Below, in pieces: positions 12,061 through 22,986 of a stretch of 64,000 nt of DNA. A program made the translations under genes and the position numbers. Within the stretch, counting starts at the first letter, position 1, and each line of letters begins with the position of its first letter. The stretch lies in NCBI GenBank assembly GCA_000442015.1, contig KE561117.1:153888-217887 (forward strand). The letters are read 5' to 3'. Source of the stretch: Rozella allomycis CSF55 (Eukaryota; Rozellomycota). Below the pieces are notes generated by a model, which was given only the letters and a program-made list of their open reading frames with translations, made no database searches and was not told the DNA's origin.

Positions 12061-12657
12061 TTAAAAGCTTTTATTCATGAATTTTCTCTTTTGGAAAGAC
12101 ATCCACCACTTTGAGGGCATCGACTGTGTTGGGTAAAGGATTGGAATCAATCTATTAACAAGTTCCTGTCTTAATTGTCCAATGTATTGTCTTAAGGTGT
12201 CTTTTTACTGTTACATTAAAAGATACCTGCCTCATTTCGATTAGCGGGAGTGGAATACAAAGCAGCCAAAGGAAACCCCGCATCTCCCGGTACCACGAAA
12301 TTATTTTCCAGTCCCAGCGCACCCAAAATTTTCTGCCCATCATTGTAACTTGTATTCTTATTAATTTTATTAAGACACTCGCTAATAAACAAAATCAAAT
12401 AAATAAGCACTCTATCAGCGTCTCCTTGAATCTCAAAGTTTCTAAAAAACACATTCGCTCTAAACAGTGCCAATGCCTCATCAATAATATCGTCTCCATC
12501 CTCTATACTAAACAAGCCAACACAGTACCTTTGAGAGCAGCCATTCCCTTTTTAGTTTTTACTGGGAGGATAGCCATGGATCCTATTTTCTTTACTTGCA
12601 GACTATTGAATGCAGAATGGTATGCCTAACACAGCCGAGAGTATATCTTACTGGCAT
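12061..12657 (-). CDS. ARPC3: Arp2/3 complex subunit 3 (p21)
   Basis: Exons 12657-12652, 12625-12529, 12502-12227 and 12200-12061, all with 26-nt introns, give 172 residues (human 178). The first exon is only ATG CCA. The protein starts MPAYHSAFNSLQVKKIGSMA and continues DIIDEALALFRANVFFRNFE, RVLIYLILFISECLNKI, VPGDAGFPLAALYSTPANR, SKWWMSFQKRKFMNKSF, all aligning with ARPC3. The subunit bridges Arp3 to the complex that nucleates branched actin. Its start codon is only 5 bp from the ATG chosen for the divergent membrane-protein gene. Confidence 0.95.
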
Positions 12658-12662
12658 ATGCG

Positions 12663-13299
12663 ATGGCTTGGTTGCATTCAATCTGGATGTTTCGAGGCGG
12701 CAACAAGGTAGCGCCTTTGGAGGTGATTGCTGCACCGCAAAAGGTGTCGAAATACTCGATTCTCGATTACGAAGAAGAAAAGGGCCCGTCGCGAGAGGTG
12801 ATTGCCAATTTGCTGCTGCCCAAGAATTTNATTGCCAATTTGCTCCTGCCCAAGAATTTCGGGTCAAAGACGGGCATTGACAAGAGCAAGCAGGGGACGC
12901 AGGTCAAGGTAATTGCATTGATTGATTGTGAGCAGTATGCGTCGTTGGGCAAGGATGTGTTTCTGCATTTGACGATAATCTTTTCGGTGTTTTTGGCGGT
13001 TGTGCTGATTACGGATATAGTGGCATTGTTTGTGTATGAGAGCTGTTCAATGTTTTACGAGTATAATCAGTCGATATTGGTAAATGGGTGAGATTTAAGG
13101 AAAAGTTTTTTCATGTTTGCAGTGTTTATTCGTTTTTGCTGTCGTTTATTTATAGTAATGAGTGTGGACATGTTAGGAGGTTTTACCTTTCGATTGTATT
13201 TGGAGGTAAATAAGGGTGATTTTTGTTGTAGCGCTGTCGTGGATTGTGTTGATTGGGAGGGCGGTGTTTGAATTTAATTATAGAAAGTACATGCCCTAA
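12663..13299 (+). CDS. Unidentified membrane protein with about three TM helices
   Basis: Exons 12663-13087, 13123-13205 and 13232-13299 (introns 35 and 26 nt). The N-terminal 100 residues are soluble (SREVIANLLLPKNFGSKTG). Hydrophobic helices follow at HLTIIFSVFLAVVLITDIVA, VYSFLLSFIYS and SIVFGALSWIVLIGRAV, and the protein ends NYRKYMP. No family is recognised. A second in-frame ATG at 12690 is an alternative start and would leave more room for the ARPC3 promoter. The N at 12830 separates two 29-bp copies that differ at one base. Base composition here and in the next gene's first exon is clearly more GC-rich than the surroundings. Confidence 0.6.
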
Positions 13300-13538
13300 A
13301 ATAGAATGAAGTTTTAAATTAAATAAACATATACATTATTCGGAATTAATTACATTATAGACTTATTAGACTAATGCGAACAACGATATTTAATGTTTAA
13401 GTGATCATGTATCAAATCGCTATTTCTTTCTTAAAAATTTTTAACGATTAAAATCCTGCATCTATTTTAATTCCAATTACTTTTAATTCCCTTTAATTTC
13501 TTTTGCCAAATTTTTCTGGAATTACCTAATTGGGCTCC

Positions 13539-16500
13539 ATGCTAAAAGCGCGACTATATTCCTTCAAAGCGCATCCATTTATATTCCGATTTGGCACTAT
13601 CCGGCCGTTGAATGCCTACGCGATCTCGATCGACCCATCATCGCGCGCGAGAAATAGTGTGAGTGCAGTTCAGCAGGGCCACCTGAACCGGATAATCAAC
13701 AGCAGCATCAAGAGTGCGAATCCAGTTAGTACGATCTTGCCATTCATCCAGACGTATATCCGGCAGCAGGAGCTAGTTTGTGCCGAGTATTTAGTGGAGT
13801 ATATGAAAAACAACCACGAAGCGTTGTACGAGCGGGAGGTGTTGAGTGTGCAGCTGTGCAATGCGTTTGTGCGGCAGTATATGTTGCGGAGTGTTGATGT
13901 TGAGAGGAGTGGGTATTGGGTGCGGGAGATGGAGAGGTATGGGGTGCGGCCGAATGGGCAGACGTATTTGATATTTCTGAGGGCTGAGCTGCGGAATGGC
14001 GGGGAGAATGTGCGGAGGGTGTTGGAGGAGATGCGGAAGGTGGGGGTTGGGCTGAGAGCTGTGTTGATGGTGCTGGATGAGGATGAGGGGGAGGCGTTGA
14101 AAGAGGTAAGGTGATGAATGGGGTGGGATAGATTGTGAGGGAAGGTGGGAAGGGGATTGAAGAGTATTGGAAAGAGTTGAGAGAGATTGAACGTAAGGAA
14201 AGTAGCATGGAGAACACAACAACTAGTGCAGCAAGTGCGTCAACAAGTGCATCAACAAGTGAACCTGCTACATCAACTAATTCAACTTCATTAATAAATG
14301 TGATGGAAATAAATAAAGAAATAAATTCATCGTTTGGAATTGAATATTTGAGAAACGCATTGAAACCACTAGAAAAAGACTACAAGGATGATTTCCTGTT
14401 GCAAGAGGCAATAGAGAACAAATCATATGAAGCATATGAAGAGTTTGAAAAGATAATGAATGAAAGATTCTACAAGCGAGTTGGGATAGTGAATACCAAG
14501 GCGATCTCACCTATCCTGACGCGACTGTCTGATAACATGATAAGAAAGATCCATGAGAGTTTGAAAGAGGAGAGTGGGGTTGTAGAGTTGATTAAGGGGA
14601 TTAAAGCGAATAGAATTTGTTATTTGATTTTGAGTTTGATTTGTCGAATGGATTGTTATGATGAGAGTGGGAGAATTCAATATGCGAAATTGGTGTTTGA
14701 TTTTGGAAGGGAATTGGAAGAATCGCAGAGGAGTTTATTTAAAGAGAATGATAAGAAGATTAGAGCTATTATAAACAGAGAGAAATTGAAGAGGGACAGG
14801 AGTGTTAACAGTGATAAGTTGAAAGGTGAAAATTTGAGCAGTGATAGCTGTGACAGGAGTGTTAACAGTGGCAATAGTAACAGTGATAACAGTGGAATAG
14901 AATCTACTTCTACTCCCTCCACTACATCTACTACTTCTACTACTTCCCCTCCTACTACTGATAATTTTGAAAGAGATTTGTTTGTGATTGAAAAAGAATT
15001 AGATGTTCGATGGAGTGAAGAACAAAAGGTGATGATAGGATCAAAGTTTATAGATTTAATGTTGGATAATTGCCAAGTACCCATGTATTTATTAGATGCG
15101 AATGAAACGAATAGAAAGAATGTTAAAATATTTGAATTCAAGAAAGAGTATCCAACAGGGGTTATTAAATGTCATCCAATGTTTATTAATTTAATTAAAA
15201 AAGATACAAAGTTTACTCACATTAATGCATCAATGTTTCCGATGGTTGTTCCCAGTCGCAAGTGGGTAACAATAGACGAAGGTAATTGAATGAGTATAAA
15301 TTGTTAATAGGTAAGTGTAGTAGTTGTACTTGTTACTAGGTAAGCTTAGTAGTTGTACTTGTTACTAGGTAAGCTTAGTAGTTGTACTTGTTACTAGGTA
15401 AGCTTAGTAGTTGTACTTGTTACTAGGTAAACATCTAATTCTTACTATTTATAGGTAATCTCTTTTAATTCTCCTTTACTAGGTAATCTCGTCTGTTTCT
15501 CCAATAATATAGGGGTTTTTTAACATTGTCTAATTGCACAGTTAGATTTATTGGGAATAAATTTCAATCAGCAGAATTTATTAAAAAGGCAGAACAAGTT
15601 GGAAGATTAAAGTTAATGTTTAATGCATTGGATATTCTTGGAAGAACCAGCTGGAAAATTAATTTTAAAATTTTGAATATTTTGATTGAATGTTGGAATA
15701 GAAATTTAGAAATTGGTTCTCTTCCAAAACTATTAAATTTATCAGATTTCAATAAACCTAAAAAATTATCAGAAATGAAAAAAATTAAACAAAAATTATC
15801 TTCAAATCACAGCCAAGTTTGTTCTACTTTATACAAATTAGAAATAGCAAAAGCATTCGTTAATAAAACTTTGTATTTCCCCCATAACGTTGATTTCAGA
15901 GGTAGAGCTTATCCAATAGCCCCTCATCTAAGTCACATTGGTATCAAAGTTGTTTATTCTATTTAATAAAGGCGATGATGTCTGCAGAAGTTTATTACAA
16001 TTCTCTACAAAGAAACCACTAGGCAAAAATGGTTTCAAATGGCTCAAAATTCACATTTCTAATCTATTTGGTCATGACAAGTAACAAGGATTAAATTAAT
16101 TATTAAAGATGCTCTTTTCAAGATAGAATTAAATTTACTGAAGAAAATTCAGAAAATATTATTAGATCTGCTACTCAGCCACTAGATCACACGTGGTGGC
16201 AATCTGCTGAAAATCCATTTCAGTTTCTAGCTGCGTGTATTGAATACAAGAATTGCATTGAAAGTGGTAATGTTGAGTCTTATGAATCTGCTATGCCTAT
16301 GCAGTTGGATGGGTCATGCAATGGGTTACAACACTATGCGGCACTTGGCAGAGATTACAAAGGTAACAATGTTTAAGTAGGCGTTTATATAGGTATTCTA
16401 TGATTAGTTCTTTCATTAAGGTATTCTATGATTGTTTCTTTCATTAAGGTAATGGATGTGTATTTCTATAATAAAGGCGCCAAGTCTGTAAATTTAATTG

Positions 16501-17969
16501 ATGGTGAAAAGCCAATGGATGTTTATTCCGATGTAGCCAAAATAGTTCAAGAGAAATTAACTCTTATCATAACTGAAAATGAATCAAAAGAATTCAAAGT
16601 TGATAACAGCGAAGATAATGATGATTGTATTGTATTTGAAGAAAGTGATATTAACAACACTTCNAAATTATATCTGAAAATGAATCAAAAGAATTTAAAG
16701 TTGATAACAGCGAAGATAATGATAATGATGATTGTATTGTATTTGAAGAAAGTGATATTAACAATACTTCTACTTCTACATCAACTTCTACTTCTACTAC
16801 ACCGCCTTCAACCCCTTCTGTTTCAACGCTTCAGTTGGCTAAACTACTTTCTGGTAACATTTCAAGAAAAGTAATTCAATCTTCAATCTCTATTTATAGA
16901 TTGTTAAACAAACTGTAATGACAAATGTTTATGGAGTCACTTTGATTGGCGCCAAAGAACAGATTTACTCAAAACTAGATTTCATTCAAGACGAACAATT
17001 AAAATACCAATCGTCTCTCTTTCTAGCCAAACTAGTTTTCGAATCGCTAGCAACTCTATTCGTCAGCACCCGCCAAATCCAAACTTGGCTCGTTCAAATT
17101 GGCAAAGAAATCACTCGCTCAATTCCACTCAAAGACGCTAAAAAATATTACCCTTCAATCCCAATTCTTTCTCTAAATGAATTCCATGCCTTGAAATATT
17201 CAAAAATCCGCCCTTTCAATCCATCCAAACTGCCGCTCTACCCCTGCACACCCATCTCCTGGACATCCCCAATCGGCCTGCCCATCCTGCAGCCATACTT
17301 TTCCAGCTCAATTATCGACATCAAAACGAAGCGTCAGTCCATCAACCTCAAAATCCTCAAAAACGGCATGATCGACAAGCGCAAGCAGGTAACAATTCAT
17401 CTCACTCGTTATCAGGTGGCTGGGTTCCCGCCAAATTTTGTGCATTCTTTGGATGCGTCGCATATGTTCTATACGGCTTTGGAGTGCAGTGAGAAAGGGT
17501 TGCAGTTTGCGGCTGTGCATGATAGTTTCTGGACGCATTTGTGCGATGCTGATGTGCTGGCTAAAGTTGTTAGGGAACAGTTTTGTAGGCTGCATGCGGA
17601 GAGCTGGGTGGAGGAGCTGGCGAGGCAACTGAGGGAGACTTTGAGGGAGCATGTTGTGCCTGTTAGAGTTTATGGAGAAGGTTATAAAGAAGGTTATAAG
17701 GAAGGTGGAAATGTGGATGTAGAGGGTAATTATGTAGATGGAGTTTAAAAGGAATAAAAGGAAATGAGGAAGGTATAGAAAGTGTAGAGAAATTATCAGA
17801 AGAAAGTGTGAATAGTGAGAAATCATTAGAAGAAAGTGCGATTAATGAGAAATCAAAGAGAAAATCAACAGGAACAAATTATTTCAGACCAGTCATTATT
17901 CCTGATCCACCAGCCAAGGGCGATTTTGATCTCAATCAAGTTAAAAGCTCAACATATTTCTTTTCATAA
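13539..17969 (+). CDS. RPO41: Mitochondrial single-subunit RNA polymerase
   Basis: T7-type polymerase that transcribes mitochondrial DNA. Main exons: 13539-14105, 14132-15281, about 15513 or 15542-15940, 15972-16080, 16109-16362, 16477-16870, 16900-17388, 17416-17725, 17752-17969. ATG at 13539 opens an Arg-rich presequence (MLKARLYSF). PPR-like helices and a low-complexity Ser/Thr linker follow. Motif A is [16 protein letters not shown], motif [16 protein letters not shown] (reads [12 protein letters not shown]) and motif [11 protein letters not shown]. The C-terminus [19 protein letters not shown] matches POLRMT. Two intron positions are occupied by chains of intron-like units. Cutting the first chain at 15512 shifts the frame by one; the AG at 15540-15541 keeps it, at the cost of about ten conserved residues. 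Alternatively a G is missing from the run at 15512-15515. The N at 16664 repeats about 90 bp. Confidence 0.93.
15282..15512 (+). repeat. Chain of eight back-to-back intron-like units
   Basis: Units: 15282-15310, 15311-15339, 15340-15368, 15369-15397, 15398-15426, 15427-15454, 15455-15482, 15483-15512. Each begins GTAA and ends TAG, with lengths of 29, 29, 29, 29, 29, 28, 28 and 30 nt. Units 3-5 are identical (GTAAGCTTAG...TTACTAG) and unit 2 differs from them at only two positions; units 1, 6, 7 and 8 differ in sequence but keep the same ends and length. No exon base lies between units, so every boundary reads AG|GT. The 29-nt copies carry an in-frame TAG at their end if retained. Confidence 0.9.
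16363..16476 (+). repeat. Second chain of four intron-like units in RPO41
   Basis: Units 16363-16392 (30 nt), 16393-16420, 16421-16448 and 16449-16476 (28 nt each) all start GTA and end AG. Units 2 and 3 are tandem copies differing at two bases. Removing all four joins GRDYKG to AKSVNL in frame, exactly as in POLRMT, where the residues after motif A read GAASVNL. The chain therefore sits at one ordinary intron position. Confidence 0.9.
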
Positions 17970-18063
17970 AAATGCATTAAATAAATATTTAAAGTGTATA
18001 AATAAATGTTAACAAGTCTAATTATCTAATTGCTAATTCCTTTAAAATGTACACCACACATGA

Positions 18064-18345
18064 ATGGTAACAAAAAAATTTATCTTTTATTCTTTTATTA
18101 AAGACAAGAAGCCTCATCGATGGCGAGGAAAATGGATTTCTTAGCGGCAAACGCGAGGGTTATGCATATTTGAGTGGTTGGACAAACGTGTTTCTATTTT
18201 TGTCAGTGAAAATATTAATGCCATCAATATTGACTTTACCTTGTCCTTGCATAAGAATTACAAGTGGGCATGTCAACAGTTTTGCGAGGACGATCAACAT
18301 TCACAGCCCGTTTTGATAGAAAGACTTGAAATTAAACTCTATTAA
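18064..18345 (+). CDS. Possible small protein with start codon isolated by an intron
   Basis: The open frame 18145-18345 reads MRQTRGLCIFEWLDKRVSIF if ATG at 18064-18066 is spliced to it by a 78-nt GTAACA...TAG intron, and ends VLIERLEIKLY; the total is 67 residues. A start codon cut off by a longer intron resembles RPL35 in this window. No family is recognised. Other splicing choices give stops, so the model is tentative. Confidence 0.4.
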
Positions 18346-18362
18346 ATGAACAATCTATAAGT

Positions 18363-19949
18363 TTATTTAGTCATTGCAAATTTCATGGAAACGATCGACT
18401 GCACAAGAATCTCATTGAAATGCATCGCCATCGCTGCCATATGACTGGCTCTAATAACGTCGCTCGTACTAACTCCGGTCTTTAGAAATCTTCTGGCAAT
18501 ATTAATAATCTCAATTTTCATCACATGCACCAATCTATATTGGAGCGACAGCATTGACTTGATTTCCATAAGCATTTCAATCAACCCCTCCAATGCAGGA
18601 ATCTCATTAAAGGCCAGAATATCTGCTAGATGGTTTATGGATTCTTCGTCTTTTGTATACTTTGTCAAGTGCTGGATTCTTGTAAAGAGCGTCTGCTGCG
18701 CTTGAGCTTCCTCGGCTGATGTCGGGCTAGGTGACAGTGAATCTATTATGTGCTGGACATTAGATGTTGTTGATGTGCTTGATGAGAGGTAGCTGTTGGT
18801 TGACGATGGGCTGATACTTTCATTTGCGCTATTTGATGGTCGCGATTGCCCGTTTGCACCTTGAGATTGTCTATTTGATTCATTTGATGGTCTAGTTGTG
18901 GTTGAAGATGAATTTGAGTTTTGTACTGGACGAGTTAATTGATTCACAGCATTGGTAGCATTGTTCGCATTATCAACTCTTTCACCCTTGCCTTTGACTT
19001 TGATCGTTTTAAAAATCTTGGAGACTTTTCTGGTAACTTTGTGCTTCTTTAAAGAGCTTAAAAACTTGTTCATAACCTTCTTCTTCCCCTTGCCTCTATT
19101 ATTTTCCTCTAGAACATTTTCTATATTTCCTCTCGTAACTTCTTCGTCCAAATTGCTGACATAATCACTGCATTTTTCTATTGAACTATCTCTTCTCTCT
19201 TCTTGCAAACTAGGGTCCGATTCACTGTCTTTTTGCAAGTAAAAACTCTCACTTCCCGACTCACTTTCAATGTTCCTCTTTTCTCTCTCCATCTCAAAAT
19301 ACTTCCTCAAGCTTTCAAACACTCTTCCCTTTTCCTCCTCTATCCACAGCGCACATTTGCCTTTATACGAATTCAACCCCTCCAACGAAGCAGCAACCGC
19401 CAGAATACCATGCATTAACAAATGCTCACTCAAAACATCCAGCTGTGGTAGCAATTTCGTTAAATCATCAACTATCAATGGCGTCATTCCAAGTGTGGGA
19501 CGTTCTACATTCTGCGTACTCAGAATTCCACCTAATGTATCCAACAAATCTTTCAAATAGAAATGCACAGTATTTAAAACAGAAGGATCTTTTTCGGGAA
19601 TATGCTTGATAAACAAATCCAAATTAAGAGCAGCACGGTCAGTAGCGAATTTAAGTTCTAATGACATGGAAGGAGGCAACATCGGTAGGGATGTCAGATT
19701 GTAGATGGATTCAAAAGCCACATCATATCGAAATTTGAAATTGGAAACTAAGAGTTCACTTGCTGATGCATCTTGCAAGATTTCTAGGTATTCTGGGATT
19801 ATAGCCTTTTTCTACCATTTACCTGGAACAATAGGAACAGTTTCCAAAAAATCGGATAGCAAATAGTTATGGCCGCCGTACTTGCTTAGATCTAACACTG
19901 CTGACAAGCACGGATAAAAAAGTAGGCAGGAAAATAAGAAAATTTTCAT
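18363..19949 (-). CDS. Secreted helical protein 1 of a tandem trio
   Basis: Exons 19949-19823 and 19792-18363, with a 30-nt intron in phase 1. The signal peptide is MKIFLFSCLLFYPCLSA; the mature protein is about 500 residues. Amphipathic helices (for example IVDDLTKLLPQLDVLSEHLL) flank a central Lys-rich stretch (RGKGKKKVMNKFLSSLKKHK) and a Ser/Asn/Thr-rich linker. Cysteine is rare. No known domain is recognised. Gene shape (short signal-peptide exon, phase-1 mini-intron, one long exon, same strand) matches the next two genes. Candidates for a lineage-specific secreted family, possibly acting on a host; that is inference. Confidence 0.72.
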
Positions 19950-20000
19950 GGTGGCTGAGTGGACAATGTGCTATATTTTTAGATCATATTTTAGTATTTA

Positions 20001-20961
20001 TTATTCATAATTATGAAAAGTGTAAGGATACACACTCTTCAGATAAACGTTCGAATGTTGTAATGCAAGACGAACGTTGTTAGAACGTCTGTTATCAACT
20101 TGTTCAATATTCAACTCGGACAAATCGTTTGCCAGCATGTTTAGCATCTCTATTTGCGAAGACACAGCATTGTCGAAACGTTGTAACACATTCTCAAATT
20201 GTTCCAAAGCAGGGATAGTTCCAGTCGCAAATATTCTGGCTTTCTCTCTTTGTTCTTGTTCTTCCATTGCATACTTTTCAGCATATGCGGAGCCATTTGT
20301 AGTAATCAAGCTTAGTGCAGAAAGAATAAGTTTCTCTTTAGATTCACGAGATGGAACTTGCTTTATTAATTCTTTTACCTTTGGTTTGCCACAATACACG
20401 GAAAAGTCTTCAAGAAATTCATCCAACTGTGAATTTATCATGTTATTGATATTTTGGGCAATGGCTTTGAATCCTTGAATACCGCCATGCACTTTATCTT
20501 TAAAATTTTTTGTGATTTCTATTGCTTTTTCTATTTCGTGCAATTGATCTTTGAGTTCGCGAAAGATGTTCTCAATGTTGTCTTTTTCTACTAAAGTTGC
20601 CTCAAAGAGATCTTTTAAAAGTAAGAAAACAAGAGAAACAACTGGAAGATTTTCATGGACGGCGGTTGAAGTGTAGAAGTTTTCAATCTCGGATAATATA
20701 GCTACACTAAAATCCTTCACTGGACTTAAAATGTCTGCTGATAAAATGTTGCTTTTGAAAGTAGTATCTAAGTATCCCATAGCCTGATAGAGTTCTTGCA
20801 TATTAACTTGGTCTATTTAAGTGTGTTACACTATCTTTACTTTTAACAACCTTAACTTGAAAATCTTCAGATTTCAATTTGTTTAAAATTCCTTTGGGAG
20901 ATTGTGTTGTAACTATTTGTTGGAACCCAAAAACGAAAAGCAGGATAAGGGCCTTTCTCAT
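20001..20961 (-). CDS. Secreted helical protein 2 of a tandem trio
   Basis: Exons 20961-20841 and 20812-20001 (28-nt intron) give 310 residues. The signal peptide MRKALILLFVFGFQQIVTTQ is followed by a predominantly helical protein with heptad-like stretches (FRELKDQLHEIEKAIEITKN) and an acidic-basic mix. Only one cysteine is seen in the long exon. The placement of charged helices and the single phase-1 intron parallel the flanking genes, although sequence identity by eye is low. Function unknown. Confidence 0.7.
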
Positions 20962-21215
20962 CACAAATTTTTTGGTGGCTTAGATATTCTGGACTCTAGA
21001 TCTAGTCAAAAGATTTGAATATGTCCAGTGATTAAGAAGCCCTCGATACTTTGGATAATTCAATAATTGAGAAAAAAGAATCTAAACAAAGAACATTGTT
21101 TTTAAATGAGCTTGTAGTCCTCTGAATAATCAAAATCAGATTTAAAGAAAGAATCATGCAAGTCTCAACGTGTGAAAAGTAGTATAATGTAATAAATGAA
21201 ACTAATTTATTCATT

Positions 21216-22299
21216 TTATGGATTTGTCATGCTCCAAAATGTAAACATCTTTTCAGCCATGTACAAATTGGAAACGACAGTCTTGTAAATATCTCGAACC
21301 GAATCGTCTAATCCCATGAGTTGCAACCTTGAAGATGTCATACCCAAACCGAAAAAGAGTTCTTTAAAAAGCAATTGATTTAATTTCATAAATCCTTGAA
21401 ATTCAACTAAATTGACTTCTAGATTTATCAGAGGCTCAACTTTCTCATTAATAATTTGTTTGGCTTGCAAAAAATGATTGGTACTAAAAGTACAGTAATT
21501 TTCTTCATCTAAAGATTCAACGAGATTTGTTTTGCCATCAAAGTGGATTTTATAAAGTTTCGTGGCAGGAGCTTTTGTCTTCATTAAACAGCTTGCAGCA
21601 GCTAGAACAAGAGGCCTATTAGACGATGGATCTGACAGTAACTCTTTTACTGCCACGGGTTCCTTTTCGTGGATTATTATTTGATAATCAGGTACTTTTT
21701 CAATAAATATTTTCAAGTAATTGCGACTTCTATCTCTAATGACTTTGTTTAGATGAGAGACTTTTAATTGGACTGGCTTGACAGATAATTCTTGAAACAT
21801 GGCCAATTGATCGATCAGAGAGATCAATTGTTCCTTTGCAATTTTGATGCCGCGGATTATCTTTTTAGTGTCTTTTGATGCACGTGATAATTCGTCAACG
21901 GTGTCAATATATGTTTCTCTCAAAGGAAGTTGAAAATCTTCTACACTTTGCATAAAATTGTCAAAATATTTATCTTTCATGGATTTGAGCAATTTGGACA
22001 GTTCAATAAGAGCAGGCCTTTGAGATTTAAAAAAGTGATTTTCAGGAAACAGATTAACAACATCTGTCGACAGCTTATTCAATTTTATATAGCTTTCTTT
22101 AACAGGTTCATAGTTTTCGAGCAATTCAAGCATAACTGACTATAAAAATGACATGATCCTTACCAGAGTTGACTTTTATGTCACTGCAATCTGCGTGGTA
22201 AATTTCGGGGATTCCAATAACGCTCGCTAGTTCTGTTGCATCACGGCTTATAGTGTTAGCTTGTAGAACAGCCAAGAACAGGAGAAAAAATAACATCAT
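21216..22299 (-). CDS. Secreted helical protein 3 of a tandem trio
   Basis: Exons 22299-22164 and 22135-21216 (28-nt intron whose acceptor is TAGTCAG) give 351 residues. The signal peptide is MMLFFLLFLAVLQA. The mature protein is helical (for example LNKLSTDVVNLFPENHFF, DTKKIIRGIKIAKEQLISLI). Like its neighbours it has a short first exon, a phase-1 mini-intron and one long exon. No recognised domain. The three genes sit head to tail on the minus strand over 4 kb, which suggests old tandem duplication with strong divergence. Confidence 0.7.
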
Positions 22300-22383
22300 C
22301 AGGGGTTTCCTCCGGGGTCAGATTTTTGAGATTCAAAAGATCGATTTTCTGAAAAATCTAAAATCTGCTTGAAAAATTAAACT

Positions 22384-22923
22384 TTATTTATTTATCTCAT
22401 TGATGGCAAATACATCATTGAAAACAGGTATGAAATAGTCTCCGAGCAATGGTTGATTATCGAGCCAAAAAGATTCTTGATTTGGTACTAGATCTTTTCT
22501 AACCTGATGTGACATCAGATCTTTTGAGAAATGTGGTCTGTCGGTCCAGGAATCAACCAAATTCATTACACGATCATATAATGCTTGCTTTTTACCACAA
22601 GGAGATACATTAAATTCTCGTAGGATACTCTTCAAGGTTAAAGTTGTAAGTTCATTTACAGATTTCCCTCTAATTTGATTTAATACCCTCGTTCGTTTTT
22701 CTGCCAAAGTTTCGATTGGCTTAATTGTGAATTCTTTGCTTAAACTCTTAATCGCTACTTTGCATGGCTTATTTAACGAAATTACGTCAGACGCAAACGT
22801 TTCTTGGTCTAAGTTCCAGTTCATTTCATGCATAGTGTTTAGATCTAATTCTTGTTTAAAATTATAATCAACTGTAGGAGGTACTGGGGCGTCGAAATAC
22901 TTTTTGTAATTCAAACTGTTCAT
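22384..22923 (-). CDS. SAP-domain protein
   Basis: A single exon of 179 residues. Residues about 92-126 (ELTTLTLKSILREFNVSPCG...KKQALYDRVMNLVDSW) form a SAP motif, the helix-extended-helix DNA-binding module of chromatin and RNA-processing proteins. The rest (for example HFSKDLMSHQVRKDLVPNQ) is not recognised. The size is small for most named SAP proteins, so no orthologue is proposed. It lies between a secreted-protein gene and ETF-beta on the same strand. Confidence 0.65.
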   Translation of the reverse strand: MNSLNYKKYFDAPVPPTVDYNFKQELDLNTMHEMNWNLDQETFASDVISLNKPCKVAIKSLSKEFTIKPIETLAEKRTRVLNQIRGKSVNELTTLTLKSILREFNVSPCGKKQALYDRVMNLVDSWTDRPHFSKDLMSHQVRKDLVPNQESFWLDNQPLLGDYFIPVFNDVFAINEINK

Positions 22924-22986
22924 GTTGTTAGATATAATACCCCTGACGGGATAGGTATGAAAAAATAAAAATAGAAACTAATGGCT

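Noticed and set aside
13744-14222. Long minus-strand Pro/Ser/His-rich open frames
   Set aside because: They are antisense to the GC-rich first exons of RPO41; the composition is a by-product of its codon use.
15282-15512. Reading the repeat as a coding minisatellite
   Set aside because: All units begin GTAA and end TAG, and retention gives an in-frame stop at the end of the 29-nt units.
18103-18143. Retaining an exon with the frame RWRGKWIS before the small gene at 18145
   Set aside because: It ends in a stop and contains no GT donor, so it is more likely part of the 78-nt intron.
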